A stretch of DNA of 64,000 nt, from contig NZ_HG726022.1 in NCBI RefSeq assembly GCF_000499785.1, positions 62,001-126,000 on the forward strand. Reading direction: 5' to 3'. Origin of the DNA: Bacteroides neonati (GTDB lineage: Bacteria > Bacteroidota > Bacteroidia > Bacteroidales > Bacteroidaceae). The notes beneath the pieces were generated by a model, which did not search any database, was not told the origin of the DNA, and saw nothing but the letters and a program-made list of their open reading frames with translations. How positions within the stretch are numbered: position 1 is the stretch's first letter; the number at the start of each line of letters is the position of its first letter. This document shows positions 53,445 to 61,608 of the stretch, piece after piece. Both the position numbers and the translations under genes were made by a program.

Positions 53445-54494
53445 ATGAAGAAGTTTTTTCGTATTCAGTTGTGTTGTGTTTTTCTAACAGCCTTACTAAT
53501 GGTAGGTTGTGAGGTAAAGAAACCCGATAGTGTTATACCCGAATCTCAAATGGAAGATTTGCTGTATGACTATCACATGGCTCAAGCCCTGGGAGAAAAC
53601 CTGCCATACGATGAAAACTATAAAAGAGTACTGTATACCGAAGCTGTATTTAAGAAACACGGTACTACAGAAGCTACTTTTGATTCATCACTTGTGTGGT
53701 ACACACGCCATACCGAAATAATGGCCAAAATGTACGAAAGAGTTAGCAAACGCCTTCGGACACAACGTGACGAAATAAACCACCTGATTGCATTGCGCGA
53801 TAAAAAGCCACAGATAACCCCTCCGGGAGATAGTATCAACATCTGGTTCGGGCGGCAATTGAATGTCTTGACCGGTATGCCACTCAACAACCGGATGACG
53901 TTTACCATACCCGCCGATTCTAATTTTAAGAAACGAGATACTCTTTTATGGGAAATGCGTTATCTATTTATCGAGGGTAAACCCGATACGGCACATGCTG
54001 CTATTATGGCTATGCAGATCGTGTATGAAAACGATAGCACCATTAGCAAAGTGAAACGTATTTTTGATTCGGGCATGCAGCATATTAAACTGTATTCGGA
54101 TACGCTGGGTGCAATCAAAGAGGTGAAAGGATTTGTTTATTATCCGGCTGACAAGAAGCCCCGGACGCTACTGACCGATAAAATACGCCTCATGCGCTAT
54201 CATTGTACCGATACACTGTCATCGGCCGCCAAGGACTCATTGCAGACCGATTCGATCAATGCCCATAAAGGAGATTCTGTAAAAACAAAAACAGGTATGC
54301 CTGCCGACTCGGCAAAGATACATCCCAGATTGCGCCCCGAGGAGTTGAATAAACGCAGCGATGAAATACGCCAAATCAAACCCGAACAAATTGAGACGGA
54401 AGAGCGTATCCAACAAGAAAGGTTGCAATTGCAGCAAGATCGCCGTACGCATCGCAGGCAACAGGTGGGTACGTCGAATAGACAACGAAATTAA
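53445..54494 (+). CDS. DUF4296 lipoprotein
   Basis: This 349-residue lipoprotein (MVGC, Cys22) has the DUF4296 domain: PDSVIPESQMEDLLYDYHMAQAL, then YTEAVFKKHGTTEATFDSSLVWYTRHTEIMAKMYERVSKRLR. A long C-terminal part is partly charged and Gln/Arg-rich (LQLQQDRRTHRRQQ). The family is of unknown function and is a regular neighbour of lspA in Bacteroidales. The stop is followed by 19 bases and then the next small gene. Confidence 0.87.
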   Translation: MKKFFRIQLCCVFLTALLMVGCEVKKPDSVIPESQMEDLLYDYHMAQALGENLPYDENYKRVLYTEAVFKKHGTTEATFDSSLVWYTRHTEIMAKMYERVSKRLRTQRDEINHLIALRDKKPQITPPGDSINIWFGRQLNVLTGMPLNNRMTFTIPADSNFKKRDTLLWEMRYLFIEGKPDTAHAAIMAMQIVYENDSTISKVKRIFDSGMQHIKLYSDTLGAIKEVKGFVYYPADKKPRTLLTDKIRLMRYHCTDTLSSAAKDSLQTDSINAHKGDSVKTKTGMPADSAKIHPRLRPEELNKRSDEIRQIKPEQIETEERIQQERLQLQQDRRTHRRQQVGTSNRQRN

Positions 54495-54513
54495 ACTTAT
54501 TTTTATTCCCGCA

Positions 54514-54771
54514 ATGAAACGTTTTGCATCACATTATCTGTTTGTACCCGATATGGGATTTCTCAAACAATACGTAGTCGAACTTGACGAAGGAAGGGTG
54601 GTGCGTTACTTTCCGTTGACCGAAGAGATAGAGTCGGTAGAATGGATGCCGGGAGTGATTGTATTATCAACAGAAAAAGCGGAAAAATACTTTTCCGCTT
54701 TTCTGCTTTTTCCTTTCGACTTTACGACCATGCAGCCTGTCGCCGAAACTCAGCGCAGACAACTGCGGTAG
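54514..54771 (+). CDS. Small conserved-looking protein, 85 residues
   Basis: An ATG at 54514, in frame with a longer reading frame that overlaps the DUF4296 gene, gives 85 residues: KRFASHYLFVPDMGFLKQYVVELDEGRVVRYFPLTEEIESVEWMPG, then a C-terminal PFDFTTMQPVAETQRRQLR. The composition is that of a real protein, and the YxxPxxGFLKQ...PLTEEI.....W.PG pattern is one I believe occurs with lspA/DUF4296 in other Bacteroides. Its function is unknown. The last 50 bases overlap the converging methyltransferase gene, and a strong hairpin lies inside its coding sequence (54672-54704). Confidence 0.65.
   Translation: MKRFASHYLFVPDMGFLKQYVVELDEGRVVRYFPLTEEIESVEWMPGVIVLSTEKAEKYFSAFLLFPFDFTTMQPVAETQRRQLR
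54672..54704 (+). terminator. Terminator-like hairpin inside a coding region
   Basis: AAAAGCGGAAAA (54675-54686) pairs with TTTTCCGCTTTT (54691-54702) around a four-base loop, with T residues after. It has the shape of the ileS-lspA operon terminator, yet it lies within the 85-residue gene and close to the end of the minus-strand methyltransferase gene. Confidence 0.6.
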
Positions 54772-55486
54772 CTATGGCTACATTCAGCGATTCGGATGTT
54801 TCCCGCTCTATCGGATAATTAGGAATATACAATTTTCGATTAATCAACTCTTCTACTTCGGCACCAATTCCATTTCCCTCATTACCCATCACAATGAGTC
54901 CATGAACTGACAATGGCTGTTCATACATATTCTTTCCATCCAGAAAAGTCCCGTAAACCGGCATGTCGCCTAAAGATCGGATTAAGTCGGGCAGGGGAGT
55001 GTAATGCACTTTAACACGTGCAATACCGCCCATTGTAGCCTGAATGGTTTTCGGATTGTACACATCGACGGTATTGGGTGAGCAGAATATATGCTCGATA
55101 CCGAACCAATCTGCTAGGCGGATAATGGTGCCCAGATTGCCCGGATCTTGCACATCGTCGAGAGCCAGGCATAGTGACTGCCGAACTGCTTCGGTATCAA
55201 ATAAGTATTCGGGTTGTTCAAATACGGCAAGTACTTGCTGCGGCGTTTTCAACAAACTGGCACGCGAAAGTTCGTCCGATGTAGCCTTGCTCACCTCTTG
55301 TGCCGGAAGCACCGGGTGTTCTTTTAACCAATCTGAAGTTGCTGCAAGAAAGCGGCAAGGAAAACGTCCCAACAGATCACCTACCAATTTAGGCCCCTCA
55401 GCCAAGAACACTTTTTCTTCCTTACGAATCTTTTTTAGCTCTAACGAACGGATATACTTGATTTTGTTTTTGCTCAATAATGTCAT
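54722..55486 (-). CDS. TrmH/SpoU-family RNA methyltransferase
   Basis: This 254-residue SPOUT methyltransferase has an N-terminal substrate-binding domain (KIKYIRSLELKKIRKEEKVFLAEGPKLVGDLL). The knotted catalytic domain shows DDVQDPGNLGTIIRLADWFG, LIVMGNEGNGIGAEVEELI and SLNVAIATAVVC. It is probably a 2'-O-methyltransferase for rRNA or tRNA. The BamA/TamA-family gene and a small winged-helix gene lie on the other strand downstream of its promoter. Its 3' end overlaps the end of the 85-residue gene. Confidence 0.93.
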   Translation of the reverse strand: MTLLSKNKIKYIRSLELKKIRKEEKVFLAEGPKLVGDLLGRFPCRFLAATSDWLKEHPVLPAQEVSKATSDELSRASLLKTPQQVLAVFEQPEYLFDTEAVRQSLCLALDDVQDPGNLGTIIRLADWFGIEHIFCSPNTVDVYNPKTIQATMGGIARVKVHYTPLPDLIRSLGDMPVYGTFLDGKNMYEQPLSVHGLIVMGNEGNGIGAEVEELINRKLYIPNYPIERETSESLNVAIATAVVCAEFRRQAAWS

Positions 55487-55504
55487 AATAACTGTAATTT
55501 AGGA

Positions 55505-55512
55505 CAAATCTA
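55505..55512 (-). promoter_or_regulatory. -7 promoter element of the methyltransferase gene
   Basis: The minus strand reads TAGATTTG, 19 bp before the ATG. Confidence 0.5.
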
Positions 55513-55770
55513 TAAAGATATTCTCAATAACTCACGCTGTTTGCTCTATTTTCTACAGATTATTTGCCGGAGTAAGAAAAAGTGGTGTGTAAACCCTTAT
55601 CATTTTATTATACGCTGAATGTGATGAATTAATCATAAATAACGTTTAATGGTAATAAATAGAAATAAAACACAAGCCATTTATTTCATTTGTTTGTTTT
55701 AAAAGAAGTATAGATTATTTATGCAATATAACTAATTTTTATTTTTAATGATTACTTATCCGAATGAATT
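55513..55770. other. A/T-rich intergenic region
   Basis: About 260 bp between divergent genes. It holds no frame or structure that I can support beyond promoter space for the winged-helix gene. Confidence 0.5.
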
Positions 55771-55998
55771 ATGGAAAAGAAGAATATTGGAGAACACTCA
55801 GGAAAAGTCTGGCATGCGTTGAGGGTAGTAGACAAAATTACGATTCCAGAATTGGCTAGAAAGCTTGATCTAAGCGTAGAAAGTATATCTTTGGCTGTTG
55901 GTTGGTTAGCCAGAGAAAATCAAGTACACGTCAGGAGAGAAAAGGGGATAATTACCGTATCGTCCATCGAAAAATCTGTTGAATTTAGTTTTGGATAA
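55771..55998 (+). CDS. Winged helix-turn-helix protein (DUF2582)
   Basis: This 75-residue protein is nearly a bare winged-helix domain: GKVWHALRVVDKITIPELARKLDLSVESISLAVGWLARENQVHVRREKGIITVS. The pattern is DUF2582. It is presumably a DNA-binding protein, with unknown targets. The gene is monocistronic, 97 bp before the BamA/TamA-family gene. Confidence 0.85.
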   Translation: MEKKNIGEHSGKVWHALRVVDKITIPELARKLDLSVESISLAVGWLARENQVHVRREKGIITVSSIEKSVEFSFG

Positions 55999-56095
55999 TC
56001 CGATTCTACGATAATTGAAATTCATCTTTCTTGTGTAGCTTAAATATTATTCTCATATTTGCATGACGTATCGAATAATTTGATGCATACAATGT

Positions 56096-58405
56096 ATGAG
56101 AAGAGGTTTTTTTTACACCATATTTTCTATTTCAATTCTATCATTGGCTTCGTGTACAGCTACTAAGTTTGTACCTGAAGGTGCTTATTTATTGGACGAA
56201 GTTAAAGTACATACGAACAACAAAGACATTAAACCTTCCAGTCTCCGGCCTTATATACGCCAGAATCCAAACACCAAATGGTTTAGTCTGGTCAAAACAC
56301 AGCTTTATATTTATAACCTCTCCGGGCGGGATTCTACCCGGTGGTATAATAAGTTTTTCCGACGCATTGGCGATGCCCCTGTAGTCTATAGTGAAGCAGA
56401 TGCACAGCGCTCGCAGGAGGAGTTGACCAAAGCACTCCAAAATATGGGTTATATGGGTGCAACTGTAAAGCATGTCACCGAGGTGAAGAAGAAGAAAATA
56501 AAGTTGGATTACGAGATTAATGCAGGGCGTCCATACACTGTTCGCTCATTGAATTATGCCATCTCCGATCCTCAAATAGCCGAACAAATTCAAAAAGATT
56601 CGGCACGTACTTTATTAAAGGAAGGTATGCTGTTTGATGTGACTCAATTGGATGCCGAACGGCAGCGTATTACCGATAACCTGCTTTCGAATGGTTATTT
56701 TAAATTTAATAAGGATTATATCAGTTACACAGCCGATACGGTACGTGACGCCTATCTGGTCGATTTAACGATGCATTTGCAGCGTTATAAGAGTCATCAA
56801 ACCGACGAACCCAAGAACCATCCTTTATATCAGATAAATAAGATTAGCTTTATAGCAGACTATGACGTATTGCAATCATCGGCTCTGAGTAGCATTAATA
56901 TAAATGATTCGGTTCACTATAACGGATTTCCTATATATTATAAGGATAAGCTATATTTGCGCCCCAAAGTACTAACCGATAACCTTCGTTTTGCATCGGG
57001 TGAACTTTATGACGAAAAGGCGGTACAACGTACGTATACAAACTTCGGACGCCTGCCGGCTTTGAAGTATACGAATATTCGCTTTGTTGAAACACAGGTA
57101 GGCGATACGACTAAGCTTAATTGTTATGTGATGCTTACCAAAAGTAAGCATAAATCGGTTGCTTTTGAGGTGGAAGGAACGAACTCGGCAGGCGATTTGG
57201 GAGCAGCTGCTTCGGTATCTTTCCAGCACCGAAACCTGTTTAAAGGGTCAGAAACTTTCATGATGAAATTTCGTGGTGCATACGAAGCTATTACCGGGCT
57301 ACAAGGTGACTACCGTAATAATAACTATCTGGAATATGGTGTAGAAACGAGTGTAAACTTTCCCAATTTTCTTTTTCCCTTTCTATCCTCGGATTTTAAA
57401 CGGAAAATTCGGGCGACGACCGAGTTGGGGCTGCAATACAATTATCAGGTGCGTCCGGAGTTCTCACGCACCATTGCTTCCGCCTCCTGGAGCTATAAAT
57501 GGATACAACGGCAGCGTATTCAGCACCGCATTGATCTGATTGATATCAGTTATCTTTATCTGCCTTGGATCTCGGAAACGTTTCGTCAGGATTATGAGGA
57601 TAAAGGACAAGGCGACATTTTTGACTACAATTATAAAAACAGATTGATTGTGCGAATGGGGTACAGCTATAATTATAATAGCATGGGAAGCTCATTGGTG
57701 AATAATACGATTACGACTAATTCATACTCTATTCGTGCCAATATTGAATCGGCCGGTAACTTGCTCTATCTTTTCTCAAGAGCTACGAGGCTGCGCAAGA
57801 ATAGCGATGGAGAATATGCCATTTTAAATATTCCCTATGCACAGTATGTAAAAGGCGACTTTGACTTTGCGAAAAATATTAGAATAGACTATCGCAACTC
57901 TTTGGCTTTTCATATAGGCGTAGGAGTGGCAGTTCCTTATGGAAATGCTAAAACCATCCCTTTCGAGAAACAATATTTCGCAGGAGGTGCCAATAGTGTG
58001 CGTGGCTGGACAGTGCGCAATTTAGGTCCGGGAACATTCGCAGGCGATGGAAACTTCCTGAATCAATCGGGTGATATCAAACTTGATGCAAGTATAGAGT
58101 ATCGTAGCAAGCTGTTCTGGAAACTGCAAGGAGCCATGTTTGTCGATGCCGGTAATATCTGGACCATCCGTAGTTATGAGAATCAACCCGGAGGTGTATT
58201 CAAATTTAATGAATTCTATAAACAGATAGCAGTGGCTTATGGCTTAGGCGTAAGATTGGATTTGGATTTCTTTGTGCTTCGTTTTGATGGAGGTATGAAA
58301 GCTATTAATCCGGTCTATAAGAGTGGCAAAGATCGCTACCCGATTACACACCCCGATTTCAGTCGTGATTTTGCTTTCCATTTTGCCGTGGGTTATCCTT
58401 TCTAA
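56096..58405 (+). CDS. BamA/TamA-family outer-membrane lipoprotein
   Basis: This 769-residue protein has a lipoprotein signal (LASC, Cys20). It has N-terminal POTRA-like domains (about 30-330, including LLDEVKVHTNNKDIKPSSLRPYIRQNPN and YKDKLYLRPKVLTDN) and a 16-strand barrel of the Omp85 superfamily. The hallmark RGW of loop 6 is present in GGANSVRGWTVRNLGPG, and the last strand ends FAFHFAVGYPF. It probably assists membrane-protein or surface-protein assembly, like TamA. The lipoprotein anchor is typical of Bacteroidetes members. A hairpin follows the stop. Confidence 0.92.
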   Translation: MRRGFFYTIFSISILSLASCTATKFVPEGAYLLDEVKVHTNNKDIKPSSLRPYIRQNPNTKWFSLVKTQLYIYNLSGRDSTRWYNKFFRRIGDAPVVYSEADAQRSQEELTKALQNMGYMGATVKHVTEVKKKKIKLDYEINAGRPYTVRSLNYAISDPQIAEQIQKDSARTLLKEGMLFDVTQLDAERQRITDNLLSNGYFKFNKDYISYTADTVRDAYLVDLTMHLQRYKSHQTDEPKNHPLYQINKISFIADYDVLQSSALSSININDSVHYNGFPIYYKDKLYLRPKVLTDNLRFASGELYDEKAVQRTYTNFGRLPALKYTNIRFVETQVGDTTKLNCYVMLTKSKHKSVAFEVEGTNSAGDLGAAASVSFQHRNLFKGSETFMMKFRGAYEAITGLQGDYRNNNYLEYGVETSVNFPNFLFPFLSSDFKRKIRATTELGLQYNYQVRPEFSRTIASASWSYKWIQRQRIQHRIDLIDISYLYLPWISETFRQDYEDKGQGDIFDYNYKNRLIVRMGYSYNYNSMGSSLVNNTITTNSYSIRANIESAGNLLYLFSRATRLRKNSDGEYAILNIPYAQYVKGDFDFAKNIRIDYRNSLAFHIGVGVAVPYGNAKTIPFEKQYFAGGANSVRGWTVRNLGPGTFAGDGNFLNQSGDIKLDASIEYRSKLFWKLQGAMFVDAGNIWTIRSYENQPGGVFKFNEFYKQIAVAYGLGVRLDLDFFVLRFDGGMKAINPVYKSGKDRYPITHPDFSRDFAFHFAVGYPF

Positions 58406-58419
58406 AAGAGATAAAAAAA

Positions 58420-58466
58420 CTCCCATAACGTTGATTTCGTTTATACGACTATCAATGTTATGGGAG
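58420..58466. terminator. Terminator between BamA/TamA-family and DUF3332 genes
   Basis: CTCCCATAACGTTGAT (58420-58435) pairs with ATCAATGTTATGGGAG (58451-58466), with one G-U pair. The genes converge on it. Confidence 0.75.
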
Positions 58467-58501
58467 TAATGTATACGCTAAGAAAACTTATGGAAGGACG
58501 C

Positions 58502-59056
58502 TTAGCGTGCAGCAAACATCAAGTTATCCATGGCAACTTGACGTGCAGCCGTCATTCCTTTGGCATCTAAAGATACATTCAGCGTTTTACCGTTGGGCAG
58601 CATCATATCCGCTGTACCGTCATTATTCATCTTTAATAATTCCGTGGTCTGTCCTTCAGCTACGACATTCCATGTATTGGCATCCTTGTTGTAGATCAAC
58701 TCCATCGCTTTCTTTTCACCTTCTTTGGTGATTGAATAACCATTTTCCAATGTCTCAACCATGTAGTTGCCGTTCTCACCTTTCACCTTTTTCACATCTC
58801 CAACGTTTGCCATCGGATTAGAACCAGTCCAGAACTCAATCGAGTTGATTACCAATGCATCTGCCAGATAAGCAACCGGATATACAGGGATAATATTCAG
58901 AGCAATAAATACCAATTCATTTACGAACTTATGTCCAACTGTTTGGTTCCATGAGGCAAGGCGATTAAACAATCCAAATGATCCTACACACGAACTAAAT
59001 AAAATAGTACTGCTCAAAACACAGGCAGCAACGAAAGTCAATTTTCTTTTTCTCAT
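58502..59056 (-). CDS. DUF3332 lipoprotein
   Basis: This protein of about 184 residues has a lipoprotein-type signal (SSTILFSSCVGSFG), two hydrophobic stretches, and FWTGSNPMANVGDVKKVKGENGNYMVETLENGYSITKEG. This is the DUF3332 pattern, of unknown function. The start at the codon for MRKRKLTFV (59056) gives a normal signal. The longer frame from 59095 reads through A/T-rich leader and is less likely. A TATATTTG element lies upstream at 59138-59145. Confidence 0.85.
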   Translation of the reverse strand: MRKRKLTFVAACVLSSTILFSSCVGSFGLFNRLASWNQTVGHKFVNELVFIALNIIPVYPVAYLADALVINSIEFWTGSNPMANVGDVKKVKGENGNYMVETLENGYSITKEGEKKAMELIYNKDANTWNVVAEGQTTELLKMNNDGTADMMLPNGKTLNVSLDAKGMTAARQVAMDNLMFAAR

Positions 59057-59137
59057 ACTTACTCTTATTAAAAAATAGGTTATAAATGAATTCAAAAAGT
59101 TTATTCTATATCTGTGTTCGAATAACTTAATTTGCTA

Positions 59138-59145
59138 CAAATATA
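59138..59145 (-). promoter_or_regulatory. -7 promoter element of the DUF3332 gene
   Basis: The minus strand reads TATATTTG, about 80 bp before the chosen start. Confidence 0.5.
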
Positions 59146-59189
59146 CCGTGTTTAATCGAATTTTAAATAAAGTAGGTAGTTTTTTTATA

Positions 59190-59624
59190 TCATTTCGTTC
59201 TTTTAGTTAATTTATCGCCTATAAAATGATCAATCGAATATTTGCCCGGACCGGTAATATATAGAATGATAAATACGGATAAATAGATAAAAGGAAGCTC
59301 TTTAGCTGAAAATGGTTGGTGTCCGAAAACGACGAATACAACCACACACATCGTAAAGATCATTGGAATTAATGCCAACCGGTATAAGAAACCGACAATG
59401 AATCCGATGGAGCATACTAATTCGGCAAAAATAGCTAGACTTAATGAGACATCTACGCCCAAGCCAATCGGATCGGGAAAAGAATGGGAGAGTTCTTGGA
59501 AGTTCATTACTTTCTGCAATCCATGATGCATTAATAACAAACCAAAAAGTATACGCAATACCAGCAGGAGGGATGATCCTCTTGTATCGTTATACTTGGT
59601 CGGGAATAAGAAATTGTAAATCAT
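59190..59624 (-). CDS. DoxX-family membrane protein
   Basis: This 144-residue protein has four membrane helices. It includes LLVLRILFGLLLMHHGLQKVMNF, the ELVCSIGFIVGFLYRLALIPMIFTM pair and GPGKYSIDHF at the end, all as in DoxX. DoxX proteins are linked to quinone- or thiol-related redox chemistry. Here it follows an NDH-2-type dehydrogenase by 14 bases, which fits a respiratory or quinone role. Confidence 0.9.
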   Translation of the reverse strand: MIYNFLFPTKYNDTRGSSLLLVLRILFGLLLMHHGLQKVMNFQELSHSFPDPIGLGVDVSLSLAIFAELVCSIGFIVGFLYRLALIPMIFTMCVVVFVVFGHQPFSAKELPFIYLSVFIILYITGPGKYSIDHFIGDKLTKRTK

Positions 59625-59638
59625 ATGTGTTTTGGTTT

Positions 59639-60940
59639 TTAAGTTTCAACTTGCTGGCCTTTTTTAGCCGGTTTGATAATCAGTCGCAATGATGGGTCGT
59701 AAGTGAAATAGCTCCACATCCAATCGAGAAAGATGAACAATCGATTCTTTACTCCGACTATACTCATCAAGTGGATAAACAGCCACACTGCCCAAGCCGG
59801 AAATCCGACAAAGCGTATTCTCTTCATCTCTACAATGGCATTATTACGGCCAATGGTAGCCATGGAACCTTTATTGTGGTAAAGAAAAGATTTCATCGGA
59901 AGATTCTGGTTCAATCTGCTTAAGTTGTCAACGAGTAGTTTCGCTTGCTGAATGGCTGGTTGAACAACCTGGGGGTGTCCGTTCGGATAATCGGGTGAAA
60001 CCATAAAGGCTGTATCGCCCAAAGCAAATATATTCTCGAAACCACATACGGAATTGTATGGGTCGACCCTTAGCCGGTTTCCCGGTCCGTATACTTCGGG
60101 GGGTAATCCGGAAATACTGTTCGCTCTTACTCCTGCTACCCAAAATACGTTGGCTACAGAGATGGAGCTTCCATCGCCAAGGGTTAAGAGGTGATCTTTA
60201 TATGTTTCGACCTTGCAGTTGACCTTGATTTCGACTCCTTTTTTGTCCAGATAGGTTCGAACCTCTTCGGATGATTGCTCAGAGAAAGCAGCAAGCAGTC
60301 TGGAACCTGCATCGATCAGAACGATTCGCATCTGCGTCATATCCAGATCGGGGTAGTCGTGGGGTAGAATAAACTTACGCATCTCGGCCAATGCTCCTGA
60401 GAGTTCGATGCCGGTGGCACCCCCTCCAACAATAACAAAGGTCATTAATGCGCTACGCACTGCCAAGTCATTGGTGTTTTGGGCTTTCTCAAAACTTTCC
60501 AATATCTGATTGCGATTATAAAGTGCTTCGGAAGTTGTTTTCAGGGAGAGTGTACGCAGTCCCAATTCGGTATTCCCAAAGTAATTCGTATCGCAGCCTG
60601 TGGCAATGACAAGATAATCGTAAGAGAGTGTGCCTATAGATGTTTCAAGCGTATTTTCTTCAGCTATCACTCGGAGAGCCTCACAAATACGGATATGGAC
60701 ATTGGTACGTTTGTGAAATATTTTTCGAAACGGAAAAGAGATGGCGCTTGGCTCAATACCTGCCGTAGCTACCTGGTATAAAAGAGGCTGAAACAGGTGA
60801 TAATTGTTTTTATCTAAAAGAATCACCTGAAAGTCGTCACCTTTAAGTTTTCGAGCTAGTTTTAATCCGCCAAATCCTCCCCCTACAATTACGATTCTTT
60901 TTTTAGTTCCTTTATCGGGTATATCAATTACATTCATCAT
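59639..60940 (-). CDS. ndh: Type II NADH dehydrogenase (NDH-2)
   Basis: This 433-residue FAD-dependent oxidoreductase passes electrons from NADH to quinone without pumping protons. The FAD-binding Rossmann motif is VIVGGGFGGLKLARKL, and the NAD-binding motif is FVIVGGGATGIELSGALAEM. The C-terminal IFALGDTA and the membrane-anchoring LFIHLMSIVGVKNRLFIFLDWMWSYFTYD segment complete the set. The match is full length. It forms an operon with doxX. Confidence 0.93.
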   Translation of the reverse strand: MMNVIDIPDKGTKKRIVIVGGGFGGLKLARKLKGDDFQVILLDKNNYHLFQPLLYQVATAGIEPSAISFPFRKIFHKRTNVHIRICEALRVIAEENTLETSIGTLSYDYLVIATGCDTNYFGNTELGLRTLSLKTTSEALYNRNQILESFEKAQNTNDLAVRSALMTFVIVGGGATGIELSGALAEMRKFILPHDYPDLDMTQMRIVLIDAGSRLLAAFSEQSSEEVRTYLDKKGVEIKVNCKVETYKDHLLTLGDGSSISVANVFWVAGVRANSISGLPPEVYGPGNRLRVDPYNSVCGFENIFALGDTAFMVSPDYPNGHPQVVQPAIQQAKLLVDNLSRLNQNLPMKSFLYHNKGSMATIGRNNAIVEMKRIRFVGFPAWAVWLFIHLMSIVGVKNRLFIFLDWMWSYFTYDPSLRLIIKPAKKGQQVET

Positions 60941-61608
60941 AATAAAAAAATGTGTTTTATATCTATATTAGTAATATAACATAGTACAAGTTCAGAATGT
61001 TTTGAATACGAATGTGTTAATCGAATACGATATCATTAAATCTAATATGTACTTCAAACACTGAATTGAAGCGCTACTTCAATCTGCTCATCTCCGAATT
61101 CTATATGGTGGAAGCCAATTGGGAGCAAGCATTCAAAAGTCTGCAAAAACCATTTATCAACGAATTCAACATACACAAATCCTCCATTCGAAAAAGTGAG
61201 AACCGAAGAGAGTGCAAACATTATTGAGTAAGTTTAAAAAAGAAAATAGGTATTGAAAAAGGACTAAAAAGTATTCTACAGCTTTGCCCACTTGTATTTA
61301 CAAGAATACTTTTTTGTTCAGTAAAATATGCATCTGATTATCAATATATACCAGAAATGTAATTATGACTTTTTATACCTATCTTACAAATGGTTATCTG
61401 TACACTAAGATATATCTTCGCTATCGATAAATTAACTATATACCAAACTGCTAATAGATATATAAATTGCATACCAGTAGCTAAAATCGTTTTGTTCTTT
61501 TTAAGAATATGCCTATGAACATTTGATAATTAGCTTAATATGAATCCGATTTCCAATGGTGTCGCATTGTAAAAACTCAGTATCTATGTTTAACCAAATA
61601 TTTACAGT
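60941..61608. other. Intergenic region with a possible gene fragment
   Basis: About 670 bp, A/T-rich. Bases 61020-61231 contain an uninterrupted frame without a start codon that reads as protein (LKRYFNLLISEFYMVEANWEQAF, FINEFNIHKSSIRKSENR). I do not recognise it. It could be a remnant of a gene truncated by earlier rearrangement. The rest holds a hairpin at 61266-61314 and the leader of the SusC-like gene. Confidence 0.4.
61266..61314 (+). terminator. A/T-rich hairpin
   Basis: AAAAAGTATTCT (61266-61277) pairs with AGAATACTTTTT (61303-61314), followed by T residues. It may be the terminator of the vanished upstream gene. Confidence 0.45.
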
